From NCBI GenBank assembly GCA_036898135.1, contig CM072511.1:77170754-77234753 (forward strand): a stretch of DNA of 64,000 nucleotides, read 5' to 3'. The stretch is from Oncomelania hupensis (lineage: Eukaryota; Mollusca; Gastropoda; Littorinimorpha; Pomatiopsidae). Positions 45,201 through 56,989 of the stretch are shown here, one piece after another (within the stretch, counting starts at the first letter, position 1; every line of letters begins with the position of its first letter). The position numbers were made by a program, and so were the translations under genes. The notes beneath the pieces were generated by a model. The model saw only the letters and a program-made list of their open reading frames with translations, was not told where the DNA came from and did not search any database.

Positions 45201-46579
45201 TAGTTGAAGTGACAATGACCTTGACTGACACTACCCCTGTCCGAGTAAAACCGTACCCTATCCCTCTTGCCAAACAAACCGCTGTCAAGCAGGAGATAGC
45301 CACCCTATTAGAGGCTGGAATAATTTCCCCCTCAACCTCCCCATACAGCGCTGGAATAGTCCTATTACGCAAACCAAGCGGAGAACATCGCTTATGCATT
45401 GACTACCGGCGACTTAACGCAGTTACGGAATTTCAGGCCGAACCGCTACCAGACACAGCACAACTGTTCGCGAAATTGCATAACGCAAAATACTTTTCGC
45501 GAATAGACCTAAGCAAAGGGTACTATCAGATACCGGTGCCAGAGCACCTAAGACCGTATCTAGCCTTCAGTACAGCTGATGGCCACTATGAGTTCAATGT
45601 CTTACCGTTTGGACTGAACAACGCACCAAGCATTTTCTCACGCATGATGAAACAACTTCTCGCGCCCATTCAAGAAGAACTCCATCACTTTATGGATGAT
45701 ATCTTAATCGCGACCCACACCTGGGATGACCATTTAAGACTTCTCTCTACCGTTCTTCAGCGACTTAGGGAAACCGGACTAACAGCCCGACCGACAAAGT
45801 GCCTGCTAGGATACGAAGAGATAGAATTTCTCGGTCACACACTCAGACACGGCAGTCTTCTTCCGGAAGACAAGAACATCGCGAAAATGAACAAGGCACC
45901 GCGCCCGATAAACAAAAAGGATGTGCAATCGTTTCTAGGCCTATGTGGCTACTACCAGAAATTCGTTGCCAACTTCAATTCCATCGCCGCGCCATTGTCT
46001 GATCTAACCAAGAAGAAAGCGCCCGAGAAAGTAGAATGGAATGCTGAGTGCGAAGATGCGTTCCAAACCCTGAAAGCTAGACTCACCTCACAACCCATCC
46101 TGAAGTTGCCCGATGCAACCCAACCATTCGTGCTACGCACAGATGCGAGCAATCAAGGTTTAGGAGCAACCCTACTACAATCTGACCCCAATGACCCTAC
46201 ACTTCTCCTGCCAGTCGCTTATGCCAGCCGGAAATTAAACAAAGCTGAACACAATTACGCAACAGTAGAAAAAGAATGTTTGGCATTGGTCTGGGCCATC
46301 CAGAAATTCCAGATGTATTTGTATGGCGCTCATTTCAAGGTGCAGTGCGATCACCAACCCTTAACCTTCCTTGCGTCATCGCAGAAACTCAACGCCAGAC
46401 TCATGCGTTGGTCACTCTTGCTACAGCCCTACTCATTTCATGTAGAATACATACCCGGGAAGAGTAACCACGGAGCTGACTACCTCAGCAGATACCCCGT
46501 GCCCACTGTAGACAAACCTAACCTTGCTTCCAACCCCTCACAGTTGCGGGTGGATGCACCCAGCTTTGTACCCCAGTGA
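42215..46579 (+). CDS. gag-pol: Gag-pol polyprotein of Gmr1-like element (PR-IN-RT-RH order)
   Basis: An uninterrupted frame of 1454 codons. Residues about 1-110 are a charged coiled coil (EERICAEKARAEERIHAEKD), followed by the gag capsid region and a CCHC knuckle near 350 (CSNCKRTNHNTVDC). The aspartic protease DTG is near 408 (CLYDTGLSYDAIV). The integrase HHCC domain is near 582-622 (GHMGVSATIQRITAHYHWPG, CPQC) and its D,D,E core near 652, 711 and 747 (VDIVGPLP, LTDNGSQF, HPQSNGQVERFNG). RT comes only after that, with FMDD near 1159 (HHFMDDILIATHTWDDH). RNase H (LRTDASNQGLGATLLQ) and the terminal KSNHGADYLSRYP follow. The ATG matches the MADF start of element 2. No gag-pol frameshift or stop is used. 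All key catalytic residues that I can check are present. Confidence 0.93.
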   Translation: MADFIKVRRELREEGIALGLAGQDLITYVTSEWDKLEKSRAEERICAEKARAEERIHAEKDRDRAIEAAEKLKAMELDMTERLKKLDIEAREKERDQLIAARATDPNISLLSNSSDNPPQPPSTTPGMNFFLSPFDEKVDRIDAYLDRFERLAQEFELDYNKWNIKLAQGLRGTAYDVYAKLPTGQSNDYAALKKALLIWFELTSETYRKKLRNSRREKSETHSQFVDRLETYLRKWLALSNLEESFEDLAELILSEQLRDAMTPETRMFTAEQGAENLADLIKLADRYTTAHENEAKRKVTDKPSRDGNNQKLHPQQTQQSNQNQQNSDNKKTQNSVKPPGQGQNPRKYCSNCKRTNHNTVDCRRTANQTHTLAVSQTSTVELETSDKSRPPVSETVVVNGKTASCLYDTGLSYDAIVSRTLVAAEDITDETVILQGPDRSIPASTLPIAIVHVDSRYVSGKVKAAVMDAPLYDIILGCKYVYLGTPIAPQVLASVQTRAQTRQDAADNLPANPAPAEMRADQLADPTLAKCYKKLPQAHNPPKKGEFFEKNGLLYRQTDHDHSQLVVPAKHRPQVLEVGHAIAFSGHMGVSATIQRITAHYHWPGITGDITRFVRSCPQCQKVASKRWTVPVTLGEMPVTGTPFHRVVVDIVGPLPLTKKRNRYILTLVDTCTMWCEATPLPTIDTKRVAEALVTMFTRVGFPDQILTDNGSQFTGKMMQEVFSRIQTKHVRSSPYHPQSNGQVERFNGTLISILRKLVNEKPETWDTYVAAALFAYREVPHASTGFPPATLLFGRPIAGPLEALKRGWTDSQVDEEVKTATQYVTELRGRLHTTWQLATSAIKQARARQARHYNKNTKERKLAEGDKVLLLLPSGSNKLEIAWQGPYVVTQKVSRTNYRIKVKGKERMYHINLLKRYLDRDDATSTDHLMALSIAEEVEATEDLAIEYPLKSSETYRDVAINPKLSTDRQRQIMEIVAQHQAVLTDIPGQTPLVEVTMTLTDTTPVRVKPYPIPLAKQTAVKQEIATLLEAGIISPSTSPYSAGIVLLRKPSGEHRLCIDYRRLNAVTEFQAEPLPDTAQLFAKLHNAKYFSRIDLSKGYYQIPVPEHLRPYLAFSTADGHYEFNVLPFGLNNAPSIFSRMMKQLLAPIQEELHHFMDDILIATHTWDDHLRLLSTVLQRLRETGLTARPTKCLLGYEEIEFLGHTLRHGSLLPEDKNIAKMNKAPRPINKKDVQSFLGLCGYYQKFVANFNSIAAPLSDLTKKKAPEKVEWNAECEDAFQTLKARLTSQPILKLPDATQPFVLRTDASNQGLGATLLQSDPNDPTLLLPVAYASRKLNKAEHNYATVEKECLALVWAIQKFQMYLYGAHFKVQCDHQPLTFLASSQKLNARLMRWSLLLQPYSFHVEYIPGKSNHGADYLSRYPVPTVDKPNLASNPSQLRVDAPSFVPQ

Positions 46580-46681
46580 CCTCTTCCCCAGTACTCTATG
46601 TAAATAATGCATGTACATATTTGCGCCACCATTTCAGTACCAATTCTTACCTACGTGTAAGAATAGTTTTTGGGGGGCCTA

Positions 46682-48246
46682 TGTAACAGCATAAATATTG
46701 ACGACAAACATGTAGGAAATTAGCTTAGCGAAACAGAGATACCAGCGAAACGAAACTGGACAGTAATACAACAGTTAGCTAACAAGCAGCACACACATGG
46801 CAGATTAACCTCCTTGAAACAGTCACACCGCCGCCAGCTATTGATACCATCAACAGGCTTGGCGACCCAGAATGTTAAATAGCATACTTTAGTCAAAAAC
46901 TAACCATAGCGTTGTCTTCGATTAAATAACTTACTGCACCATGAGACACTAAGTAGCTCACTCCAGCCAAAAGTTACCAAGATGATGTCACCCGTATTGG
47001 GCAGACACCGCTTATCGTTATTGAATCTGTTCTTCACTCTATCCCTGATACTCCACTTGAAAGATAATTATGCGTGTCCAGTGACAAGAGAGAGGGGGAG
47101 GAACTATTCAAATTAGAACCATAATTCTGTAGATGCGAGAGTAAAGAAAACGAAAGCTAAAAACGATTGGTCAGAAGACTATTGGGAACTTTTGCATACC
47201 TTTGGGGACCAAATCTCAACTGATCAGTCGCAAAAGAACTGTTAAGCTGTGAGGGTCGACCAAAGGAACAAACTGCAGTGTTCGTCTATCTCCATCTCAT
47301 CAAGAGAGTGCTAGAGACGTAAAAGACGATTTCACGAGTCCCAGAGTCCACAAGTAAGATAACACTAATAGTTTTGATATGTGTATGTTTATTGTATATT
47401 GATTGCCATGTATAAATAATATGTTCTTGATATATAGTTACAGAAACAGATTATTGTTTCTGAGACAGTATGCATGTGGTTTGATGTACCTTAGCCTTAA
47501 GATTCGAATTGAATTGTGCATATGGGAACCCTGCAGGTGTCTGATGCTATAGACACTTTGCAGAGGAGACCGCACCCTTATAGCTAACGAGAATACTGTA
47601 GCCAGAGCTCCGACTTTTACAGGTCGGGCCTGGGATCATCACGTTTGTGGAGACGAACGCCTGACCGTCGCTCCCGTGGAACCAAGGAGAACTACCACGA
47701 TTCTACCTGACCACGTCCAAACCCCACAGCTTCAAGAGCGACCCGACTTACCTTAGCTAAGTCACCCACAACAACTGAGTCATACCCTCGAGAAACTAGA
47801 ACCTTTGAAACTTACGAACAGTGAAAATCGTAACCGCAGGTAGCAAATGACGAAAGAAACCTGTTACTTGGAACTATATTACTTATTAATTTACCGATTA
47901 ATGCAGAAATGTTAAAGTTTGTGTTGAATATATAAAAAGTGAAATTACATACATACGACTGGTGTCATTCTATTTGTATTGTTGTGTAGTTATTAGTTTT
48001 CTTCTCTTGAGACATAATAATCTAGTCTTTTGATTAGTCATCACCGGTTCTCAAGTTGAGCCAAATGATACTAAAATTCCCGAGAACAAATATAAATTTT
48101 ATGTGACCTAAGTGCCGTGATCTGTCTCTCACACAACTTACGGAATTCTGGTAAAAGAACGATCGATAGTGGTAGCGCATCGCCCATCTATCAATAAGTC
48201 TTACCCCCTAGTAAGATAAACGTATCTTCCCCAGAATATCATCACA
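46682..48246 (+). repeat. 3' LTR of Gmr1-like element 1
   Basis: 1565 bp, the same TGTAAC ... ATCACA ends, 16 bp shorter than the 5' LTR near 47863. Confidence 0.93.
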
Positions 48247-48251
48247 CTAAG

Positions 48252-49878
48252 GCCAGTTAATTAGATCACGTACATTTGGAGGTATTATACCTCTTGGCGT
48301 CCAAAATCACGTAAAAGAGTGCCAGAGAGGGGGTCTGATCACGTAATGGTTTTTCTTGGGTCTGAAAACATACAGAAATTTATCAGCGGAGGTACGGTCA
48401 TGGAGGCTATCGCAACTTACGCAACGTACTTAAATGTACGTAGGTTCCGCATTTTTTGAAGTAGTTGTCTGTTCTGAGATTCGACGATCACTAGCAGGAA
48501 TTGCAACGTTCAAGTGCCTATGCGCTTCCGTAGAATAAGACCGATCATGGCGTGTCCGCAAGGGAAGAAACTCTACTTCGGGTTCGGTCACTTACCTTCG
48601 TTCCATGTGTACATAGCGCTGAGTTTCGACTTTTTTCTGTTGCACTGTGGCTTTGTTTCAATTCAACGATCATGCGGCCTCAGTCAAAACCAGCAAAGAA
48701 AAGGAAAGCAGAAGAAGCTGCGCCAGAGAATCAACAACAGAGTATAAGTATGTTGAAGTTTTTGAAATTAGTTGAAGGTGATAAAACTGGATCACCGTCT
48801 GATCAGCAGAGAAATTTGCCTTAAATCGATCCATCCATAAGTCAAGAACAGTCTGTTTGCTTCACAACACATTAGACACTGTCACAATATCATATGTCAT
48901 GATGTCAAGAAACTTGCATACAAATTGACGAAGCAAAAACAACAAAGTACTTGCGAATGGTTGTACACTTTGAAAATCCAGCTGGAGGTATGAATACCTT
49001 TTACATTTTAAATCAGTGTCACGATACTTTTGTGTTGCTGTGTATTGTGTGTGTGTATGCAGCGTGCATGTGACTTGCTCGTCAAAACGGCGTGCTGTTA
49101 CGTGTGTGCGAATCAAACACCCCTATTTCTATTTAATCTAACGCTAACACAAATTTTATACAATTGAACTAAAAGATTTAATTCAAAATCAAACACAAAA
49201 AATTAAGCAACAAACATAATAATTAAAACGTGAATTTTCATAAACAATAATTTAGTCCACCCTTACCTTTTCCCTACAATCCCACACAACACTACAAAAT
49301 CCAACACAACACAACAATAAAATTAAATTAAATGTTGTCTATATTGCACTTCCAACTTTGTGATTACAATACACCACAAAAAATATGTATGCACTAAAGA
49401 CTGTCTCAAAAGATGAATCAAAACTGTTCTCCACTTTTTGAAAAGACACAGTCAACAAATATATGTATATAAAAGTAGTTCACTCAAATGGTTTTTGTCA
49501 CTTAATAATTAACTAAAAAAACGAAGAACGCAAATGGTGCTCAGCATTCCGAATTAAAGTGGTTAATAAAATGGTCCACACTGACGCCCTACACAAAATC
49601 GACGACACAATATATATTAAGGAACGATGAGGCCGGGAAGCGGCGACTTTTTTTTCCGAAATAAGAACGGGTCCTGGCCTAAAAATAGCTGCGCCCGAAC
49701 ATTTCCGAAGTTCGTTTCAGACAATCGGATAAACCCAGTACTATATATAGGAATACAGGCACATGATCTCACCACAATTCGTATTATGATGTGTGCATGA
49801 TATGATAAAATACTATTCACCCCCCTCCGAGAGTTCATATTTTTAATGTAACATTAAATTGCCATATCTTTTATATAA
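48252..49878. other. Intronic interval between the two Gmr1-like elements
   Basis: No conserved domain seen. A short plus-strand frame at 48672-48824 (MRPQSKPAKKRKAEEAAPEN and on) has a basic, nuclear-signal-like start reminiscent of hAT or ZMYM-type transposase N-termini, but nothing downstream supports that. The rest is AT-rich. Confidence 0.35.
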
Positions 49879-50364
<486 letters not shown>

Positions 50365-50880
50365 TGTTACGTTGAAACGCGCATGATGGTGCGTGTGAAA
50401 TGCGCACGATATTATGTGTGAAGCGCGCGCGATAGATCTGTTCGTTTTATTTTGCAAGGCATGCAATAATAGAGTGTATTTACCTTTGATTTGAGTTTGC
50501 ATTGTTGTTAGAGGAGGCTTTGTATTGGAGAATTCTCTAGATCTGCTTGTTTACTATCGATCGAAGTTTCGGGATATTTCAGAACATTCTTTTGACAGAA
50601 AGGAAGGTTGTATGACGTAAAACAGTGATGACGAAGTTAATTCTGATTGGTTGTAACGCGTCATTCTAGAACGTCCTGAGGTCATCACGAGTTGAGAGAA
50701 AAAAATATATAATGGACACACTGTGTTGTGAGAGTTGTAAGGGTTGTTGTAAAAGAGTGAAAAGGCGATCGTATGCAGTTGTTGATGTGTGCTGAATAAA
50801 AGTGGAAAACTTCATACGTCGACTCTGTGACTTGTATGCTGATTGAACGGGTTGCGTGGATAAACGAATCTGGGCCAACA
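50365..50880 (+). repeat. 5' LTR of Gmr1-like element 2
   Basis: It shares almost all of its sequence with 55499-56040, including a TATA-like atatataatgg (about 50706) and an aataaa signal (about 50795). It lacks an internal piece (taacgttgataatcttcgtt region) and about 70 bp at the 3' end that the other LTR has. Confidence 0.85.
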
Positions 50881-51268
50881 TACTGGGACTACATCCCAGA
50901 TAGGTTCGGGTTGACTGCAAAGGCGTGTAGTCGCCGAAGGGTTGCTTCGTGAGCGAACAACAGACCGGGACTACAAGGCTGCCGCAAGACTACGTCGAGG
51001 GACAGTCTCGGAGCTACATCGCCAGTATTACAGAGAGCGACGAGCGGACGTCGCGTCTACTTCAGCACAGAAGCGTATACATCAACACCAGCGTGGTGCA
51101 GCGTCGCATACGACGAGGACAGCGGGGTCAGCGAAAGCGACTAGTGGCAAGCATCAGCGCTACTGCAGAAAGCGTGCTGTTCTAGAACAGTCTAGGAAGG
51201 TACAGCACAGTCAAGAACTTTCCAGAAAAAGAACTTTCCAGAAAAGAACTTTCCAGAAAAGCATCAAG

Positions 51269-51487
51269 ATGGCTGACTTCTTGCAGAAAGGGGTTGAACT
51301 AAACCTAAAAGGGAAACAGCTGACGGAGTACGTCAAATTCCAGGAGAGAATACAAGAAAGAGAAATTGAACTGCAGCGTCAAGAAAGAGAAGAACAGCAT
51401 CGCCGTGAAGAAAGAGAATTAGAAGAGCAGCGTCGCCGTGAAGAGAGAGAATTAGAAAAGCAGGTCGCCGTGAAGAACGAGAATTAG
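51269..51487 (+). pseudogene. gag: Gag N-terminus of element 2 (coiled coil), frameshifted
   Basis: It starts MADFLQKGVELNLKGKQLTE and continues into RQEREEQHRREE repeats, a coiled coil like that of element 1. Near 51462 the repeat unit lacks one base (caggtcgcc where its neighbours have cagcgtcgcc). The frame therefore ends at 51487, while the true continuation runs in another frame to 51912. Confidence 0.8.
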
Positions 51488-51570
51488 AAGAGCGGCGTCA
51501 AGAAAGAGAAGAACAACGTCGCCGAGAAGAAAGAGAACTCGAACTGAAGCGTCTTGAGTTCCAGCTAGAA

Positions 51571-54500
51571 ATGACGCGCATCCAGCAACAGCAGAACGCG
51601 CCACAAGTTATCAATGACAACAAAGCTCCAAAATTGCCAGCCTTCGTCGACGGGAAGGACCAGATCGACAGTTATCTAGCGAGATTTGAGAGATTCGCTG
51701 AAAGCTCTAACTGGCAACCTCAAGACTGGGCGATTCGACTCAGTGCTCTTCTGACGGGGCAAGCACTCGAGGTTTACACCAGACTGTCGAACAATGATGC
51801 CAAAAACTATGACGTCTTGAAAGAGGCCCTACTGCATTGCTACAGCTTCACAGAGAAGGGCAACCGTAAACGCTTCCGTGAATGCCGGCCTTTGTCAGAC
51901 GAGACACCAAATTAATTTGTGGAGCGCCTGTCGTCATACTTACACAAGTGGGTGGAACTATCAGGCAAAGGGAAGTCTTACGATAGTCACCATGACCTGA
52001 TCGTGAAGGAGCAATTCCTCAATGCCTGTCACAAGGACCTGGCGACCCACTTAGAATTACAGAAACTGCAGACGCTTAATGATGTGACCGAGGTTGCCGA
52101 AACATATCTCCTCGCTCACGGAAAAACGCTGGGGCCACCCAAGGTGACGAAACCATTTCAGAAGACTGGAAACCATGGGAACCAGATCCAGGGGAGCCAG
52201 ACGAGCCAGAGACAGACGGACTCCACGCCTCCTCCCAGGGAAGGGCATTCGAGAGGCTGTTTCACCTGCAACGCTACAGACCACAGAGCGGCTAACTGTC
52301 CTCAAAACAAAAGTAGCGGACAGCGGGGCAGTACGGACAATTCAGCAGCGGGCAACCGCCAGAGGCGGTTCTCCAATCTGCGGCAAACCAGTAGATCTGA
52401 CCATCAAGTGTGCGGCGGGAGCGTCATTCTTCCGAGTGAGACCGAGCGCACAGCTACTCCTGCGGACGTGCAAGAGTGCATGACTGATGGCCAACTTCTC
52501 CTTGCCAAAGGGAAATCCATCCCCGTCGTCGCCAGCGCAGCTGTGACCGTCCAGAATATGCCTGTTTCAAAGGGACGCGTTGGAAATCATGAAGTGACTG
52601 TCTTAAGAGACCCGGGCTGCAGTGGGGTCATCGTCAGAGAAGATCTAATCACTAAAGAACAGTTTACTGGCGATTCAAAATGGACACTCATGGCCGACAG
52701 CAAATGTGTGAAAGCGCCAGTTGCTAAGATTCAAGTCAGCACCCCTTTCTACATAGGCGAAGTAGAAGCGGTTTGCCTGAAGAAGCCGCTATACGATTTG
52801 ATGATCGGGAACATCGACGGCGCGAGACGACCCGACGACCCCGATTCAGAATGGAGTCCTGCCTCAAACCATCGTGTCGAAGTTGTGGAGGAGGATCCAT
52901 TGCCATTTCCCGATGGAGACCTTACAGAGCTGCTACGGGATAATGTGGCTACTCCTGCTCAGCCCCGCCGACCAGAGATCGTCGGTGCTGTCACTACCAG
53001 GGCGCAGGCCAAGAGAGACAAGACGACTACGCCACTGAAGGTCGCCGGCAACTCCAAAGCTGCCATCGTGGACAGGGATAAACTGGTCCAGCTCCAGGAA
53101 GCTGATAGCACTTTAAACAAGTACAGGAACCGCCAAGACCACGTGACCATGGGCAGTGGCACGGTCTATTTCGAGGTGAAGGCCAAGATCCTGTACAGAA
53201 TCTTCCAGCACCCGAGGGTCAACGGAGGTAAACCACTACGTCAGGTCTTGGTACCGTTACCCCTAAGGCGCCAAGTGATGGAAGTAGCTCACGACTCCAT
53301 CATGGGAGGTCACCTAGGCATCAAGAAGACGTCAGACAGAATCCAAAAAGTGTTCTACTGGCCAGGACTTCATGCGGACGTCAGCCGTTTCTGCCGATCA
53401 TGTGACATTTTCCAGAAGACCATACCTCGAGGAAGGGTCCCGAAAGTGCCTATGCAGAGGATGCCTCAGATCGACCGACCTTTCAAGAGGGTGGCCTTAG
53501 ACTTAATCGGCGAAATAAGACCTCCGAGTGAAGAAGGTCATCGGTGGGCACTGACTTTAGTGGACTATGCGACTCGGTACCCAGAAGCAGTGCCACTGAA
53601 GAAGATTGACACTGAAACTGTAGCAGAGGCACTGGTGGACATGTTCAGTAGACTTGGAGTGCCTGAAGAAATTCTGACAGACCTCGGGACGCTGTTCGTC
53701 TCTGACTGCATGAAGGAGGTCAACAGACTGCTGAGCATCCGGCATTTGACTACGACACCCTACTATCCAATGTGCAACGGGCTTGTCGAGAAGTTCAATG
53801 CTACGCTGAAGTCCACCCTGAAGAAACTGTGCAGCGAGCAGCCCAGACAATGGCATCGCTATATCAACGCCTTACTTTTCGCCTACAGAGAAGTACCGCA
53901 GGAGTCCACCGGCTTTTCTCCGTTCGAGCTGCTGTACGGAAGAACCATCCGAGGGCCGATGCACATCCTGAAAGAACTGTGGACGAAGGAAGTGGACACC
54001 CCAGAGGTGAAGAACAGTCACCAGTACGTGTTTGAGCTACGAGAGAAGCTGGAGCAGACTCTCGAGATAGCCAGAGAAAACCTGAAGAAGTCCCAGGACT
54101 GTGGAAAGCACTACTACGATCGTAGGGCTGTGAACAGGAAGTTCAAACCTGGCAACAAAGTACTGGTACTGCTACCTTCCGATCATAATAAGTTGCTGAT
54201 GCAGTGGAAAGGCCCTTACGAAGTGGAGACCGTGGTGGGGATCAACGACTATAAGGTGAAGGTCGGCCAGCATTCCAAGATATACCACGCCAACCTCCTT
54301 AAGCTGTACGTGGAAAGGCCATCAGAGACTGTGCATGCAGCAACAGCAGCTGAGATCGACAACAGCTTTGACAGCGAGGAACTGTTGGAACTTGGAGACT
54401 TCCACAGCAAAGAAGGCATCGATGATGTTAAGCTAGGACCAGGCTTGACGGAAGGTCAAAAGTTGGAGCTCAAGGACCTTATGGGCGAATTTCCTCATAG

Positions 54501-54903
54501 CTTCAGTGATGTCCCAGGCTCTACGACTTTGGTCGAATTTGAAGTCCACCTCACTTCAAATATTCCCGTTCGATCAAAACCCTTCCCGATCCCTTTCAAG
54601 GTACGCGAATCCTTGAAGAAAGACATCGATGAGATGCTGAAGATGGGCATCATCAGGGAGTCCAGTTCCCCCTACGCGTCCCCTGTCGTGGTCGTGAAGA
54701 AGAAGGACGGGAGCAACAGAGTATGCATCGACTACAGGAAGGTTAATAAGATCACCGTCTTCGACCCCGAGCCGATGCCTACTGCAGCAGTCCTCTTCCG
54801 CCAACTATCGGGGAGTAAAATATATTCTCAAAGATTGACCTCAGCAAGGGTTATTGGCAAGTCCCCGTGCGTCAACAGGACATACCAAAGACTGCTTTTA
54901 TAA
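51571..54903 (+). pseudogene. gag-pol: Gag-pol of element 2: capsid, protease, integrase, RT start
   Basis: The frame continues gag (LPAFVDGKDQIDSYLARFER) to a TAA at 51913-51915, which sits where element 1 has a sense codon before F-V-x-R-L. After it the frame is open for 994 codons. It has a zinc knuckle (CFTCNATDHRAANCPQ) and a protease triad altered to D-P-G (LRDPGCSGVIV). The integrase HHCC region reads CRSCDIF, and its core has ALDLIGEI, TDLGTLF (normally TDxGxxF) and a C-terminal E in NGLVEKFNA. RT then starts (IPFKVRESLKKDIDEMLKMG, VCIDYRKVNK). At about 54825 a one-base shift breaks RT. Confidence 0.85.
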
Positions 54904-55298
54904 CTCCTGATGGGACGTACGAGTGCCTAAGGATGCCCTTTGGCATGGTCATCAGCGGAGCGACCCTGAAGAGAGGGATGAAGAAGATGCTCAAAGGGAT
55001 GGACAATGTAGTGTGTTACTGGGACGACCTGCTAGTCCACACCCAGACCTGGAAGGAGCACCTGCAGACCTTGAGGGAGCTGTTCCACCGTCTTCAAGAA
55101 GCCAACCTGATCGGGAGACCCAGCAAGTGCATTCTGGGAGCTGACAACGTCGACTGCGTCGGACATCCGACGGAAGAAGGAGACAACGGAGGATGCACTG
55201 ACTCCAGGAAAGCCCACGTGATCATCGTCTTTGACCCTGGGCCGATGACGACGGTAACAGACGAGGGCGTCGTTTCCTGGCGGACGAAAGAACATTGA
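54867..55298 (+). pseudogene. pol: RT C-terminal remnant of element 2; RNase H missing
   Basis: QQDIPKTAFITPDGTYECLR, then MPFGMVISGATLKRGMKKML and YWDDLLVHTQTWKEHL continue RT in a new frame. After LIGRPSKCILGADNVD (about 55150) similarity to element 1 ends, and the connection and RNase H domains are absent before the 3' LTR at 55499. Confidence 0.83.
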
Positions 55299-55498
55299 CT
55301 GTGTGTGAATGAACTGAGAACATTGGCAATATCCAGACAGACTTGAAGATGAAAACCATTGACTCTGTGTGGTAAGACTGAGCGCATTGACAGTATTCAG
55401 AAAGTCTGAGATAAGTTTTAATTCTGTACTTTGCTTGTACATTACGTTTCAACGTTGTTGAAAGAAATTGGGTAAATTTCTTCCTGAGTGGGGGGTTA

Positions 55499-56114
55499 TG
55501 TTACGTTGAAACGCGCATGATGGTGCGTGTGAAATGCGCACGATATTATGTGTGAAGCGCGCGCGATAGATCTGTTCGTTTTATTTTGCAAGGCATGCAA
55601 TAATAGAGTGTAGTTACCTTTGATTTGAGTTTGCATTGTTGTTAGAGGAGGCTTTGTATAACGTTGATAATCTTCGTTAGTCGATATTATTGGAGAATTC
55701 TCTAGATCTGCTTGTTTACTATCGATGGAAGTTTCGGGATATTTGAGAACATTCTTTTGACAGAAAGGAAGGTTGTATGACGTAAAACAGTGATGACGAA
55801 GTTAATTCTGATTGGTTGTAACGCGTCATTCTAGAACGTCCTGAGGTCATCTCGAGTTGAGAGAAAAAAATATATAATGGACACACTGTGTTGTGAGAGG
55901 AGAGGGTTGTTGTAAAAGAGTGAAAAGGCGATCGTATGCAGTTGTTGATGTGTGCTGAATAAAAGTGGAAAACTTCATACGTCGACTCTGTGACTTGTAT
56001 GCTGATTGAACGGGTTGCGTGGATAAACTAATCTGGGCTACACTCATCAGTACTTCAGCATTGGGGCTGAATCAAATACTGATAGAAAAACACCAACATC
56101 GAACGAGTGTAACA
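55499..56114 (+). repeat. 3' LTR of Gmr1-like element 2
   Basis: 616 bp, TGTTACGTTG ... GAGTGTAACA. It has a TATA-like motif near 55869 and aataaa near 55959. Confidence 0.88.
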
Positions 56115-56478
56115 TGTAGTAACAGCTGAGAAGTTCTTTTATAATGAAGAATGTTGTATGACGTAAGACAGTGATGACGAAGTTTGATTTGATTGGTTGT
56201 GGTGCGTCACGCTGGAGTGTTCTAAATTTTTCTGGAGTATAGAGAGACTATATATGTACCGCACTGTTTTTAAAGAGGGTTGAAAAGTTGAAAGTTGTAA
56301 AAGGAAAAAAGCGGCAGTTGTTGATGTTTGCTGAATAAAGTTGGAAAACTTCATTCAATGACTCCTGTGCTGTTGCTGAGTGAACAGGTTGCGTGGATAA
56401 ACGAATCTGAGTTACACCTATCAGGATTCAAGCATCGGGGCTGAATCAACTACTGATAAAAAAAACACGAGTGTAATA
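56115..56478 (+). repeat. Older LTR, 3' part
   Basis: It resumes the LTR broken at 50364: 'gttgtatgacgtaagacagtg', 'tgctgaataaagttggaaaac', 'gtggataaacgaatctgag'. It ends in a diverged 'cacgagtgtaa'. No internal region follows, so it was a solo LTR or is truncated. Confidence 0.82.
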
Positions 56479-56489
56479 TATATACTTGC

Positions 56490-56985
56490 AAGAGGGCTAA
56501 TATTTCAGAACCTATTTCAACTATCACAATCAAACTTGGTAAGATGGTGTATATCCATCAAACCTCATAAAGGATCAGTGAATGAATGACTTCACTTCAA
56601 GGTCAAGTGAATAAATGTTAGTTTAAAAAAAGGTTTTTCACAAAATTTCACTTTTTTGGTCTGTTATTAATATTGAACTTATTATAATTCTTTGATGCAT
56701 GACAGATATGAATGAAACATACATCTTATCCACATTTGATTAACCTCATTCCAAGATCCACTGGAGCTGCCCAAGACAGTTAGTATAGATACTTTGAAGT
56801 GATTTTGGTCTTAAACTATGAGATATCTTAAGTTCAAACTTATTGTAGTTAGAGATAATAGATTGATCTTTCATATAATTTCCATTCTTGCGTTGATCTT
56901 AAATGTCAAGGTCATTTTAGGACTTGCAAAAACATACAAAAAATAGGTCCTCGGACAGTGGAATAGCTCTATTTCACCCATAGTA
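56490..56985 (+). repeat. Family B repeat, 5' part of copy 3
   Basis: 'ggatcagtgaatgaatgac', 'tctttgatgcatgacagata' and 'gatattgatctttc'-like blocks follow family B order. It is cut by an RTE fragment and resumes at about 57281. Confidence 0.75.
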
Positions 56986-56989
56986 TGAA

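Larger units (their letters stand above)
40044..48251 (+). mobile_element. Gmr1-like Ty3/Gypsy LTR retrotransposon, apparently intact
   Basis: LTRs at 40049-41629 and 46682-48246 are flanked by a 5-bp target duplication, CTAAG (40044-40048 and 48247-48251). The internal region has a tRNA-Pro-type primer site, one long gag-pol ORF and a polypurine tract (ttttggggggcct) right before the 3' LTR. Pol is ordered protease, integrase, RT, RNase H, which is the arrangement known for the Gmr1 group of Ty3/Gypsy. The only obvious damage is an RTE fragment inside the leader (about 41979-42193). It lies in the sense direction in the GH18 intron between exons 5 and 6. Confidence 0.93.

Noticed and set aside
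48672..48824. hAT or ZMYM transposase N-terminus
   Set aside because: Only about 50 residues with a basic start; no zinc-finger or catalytic block follows, so no call was made beyond a note.
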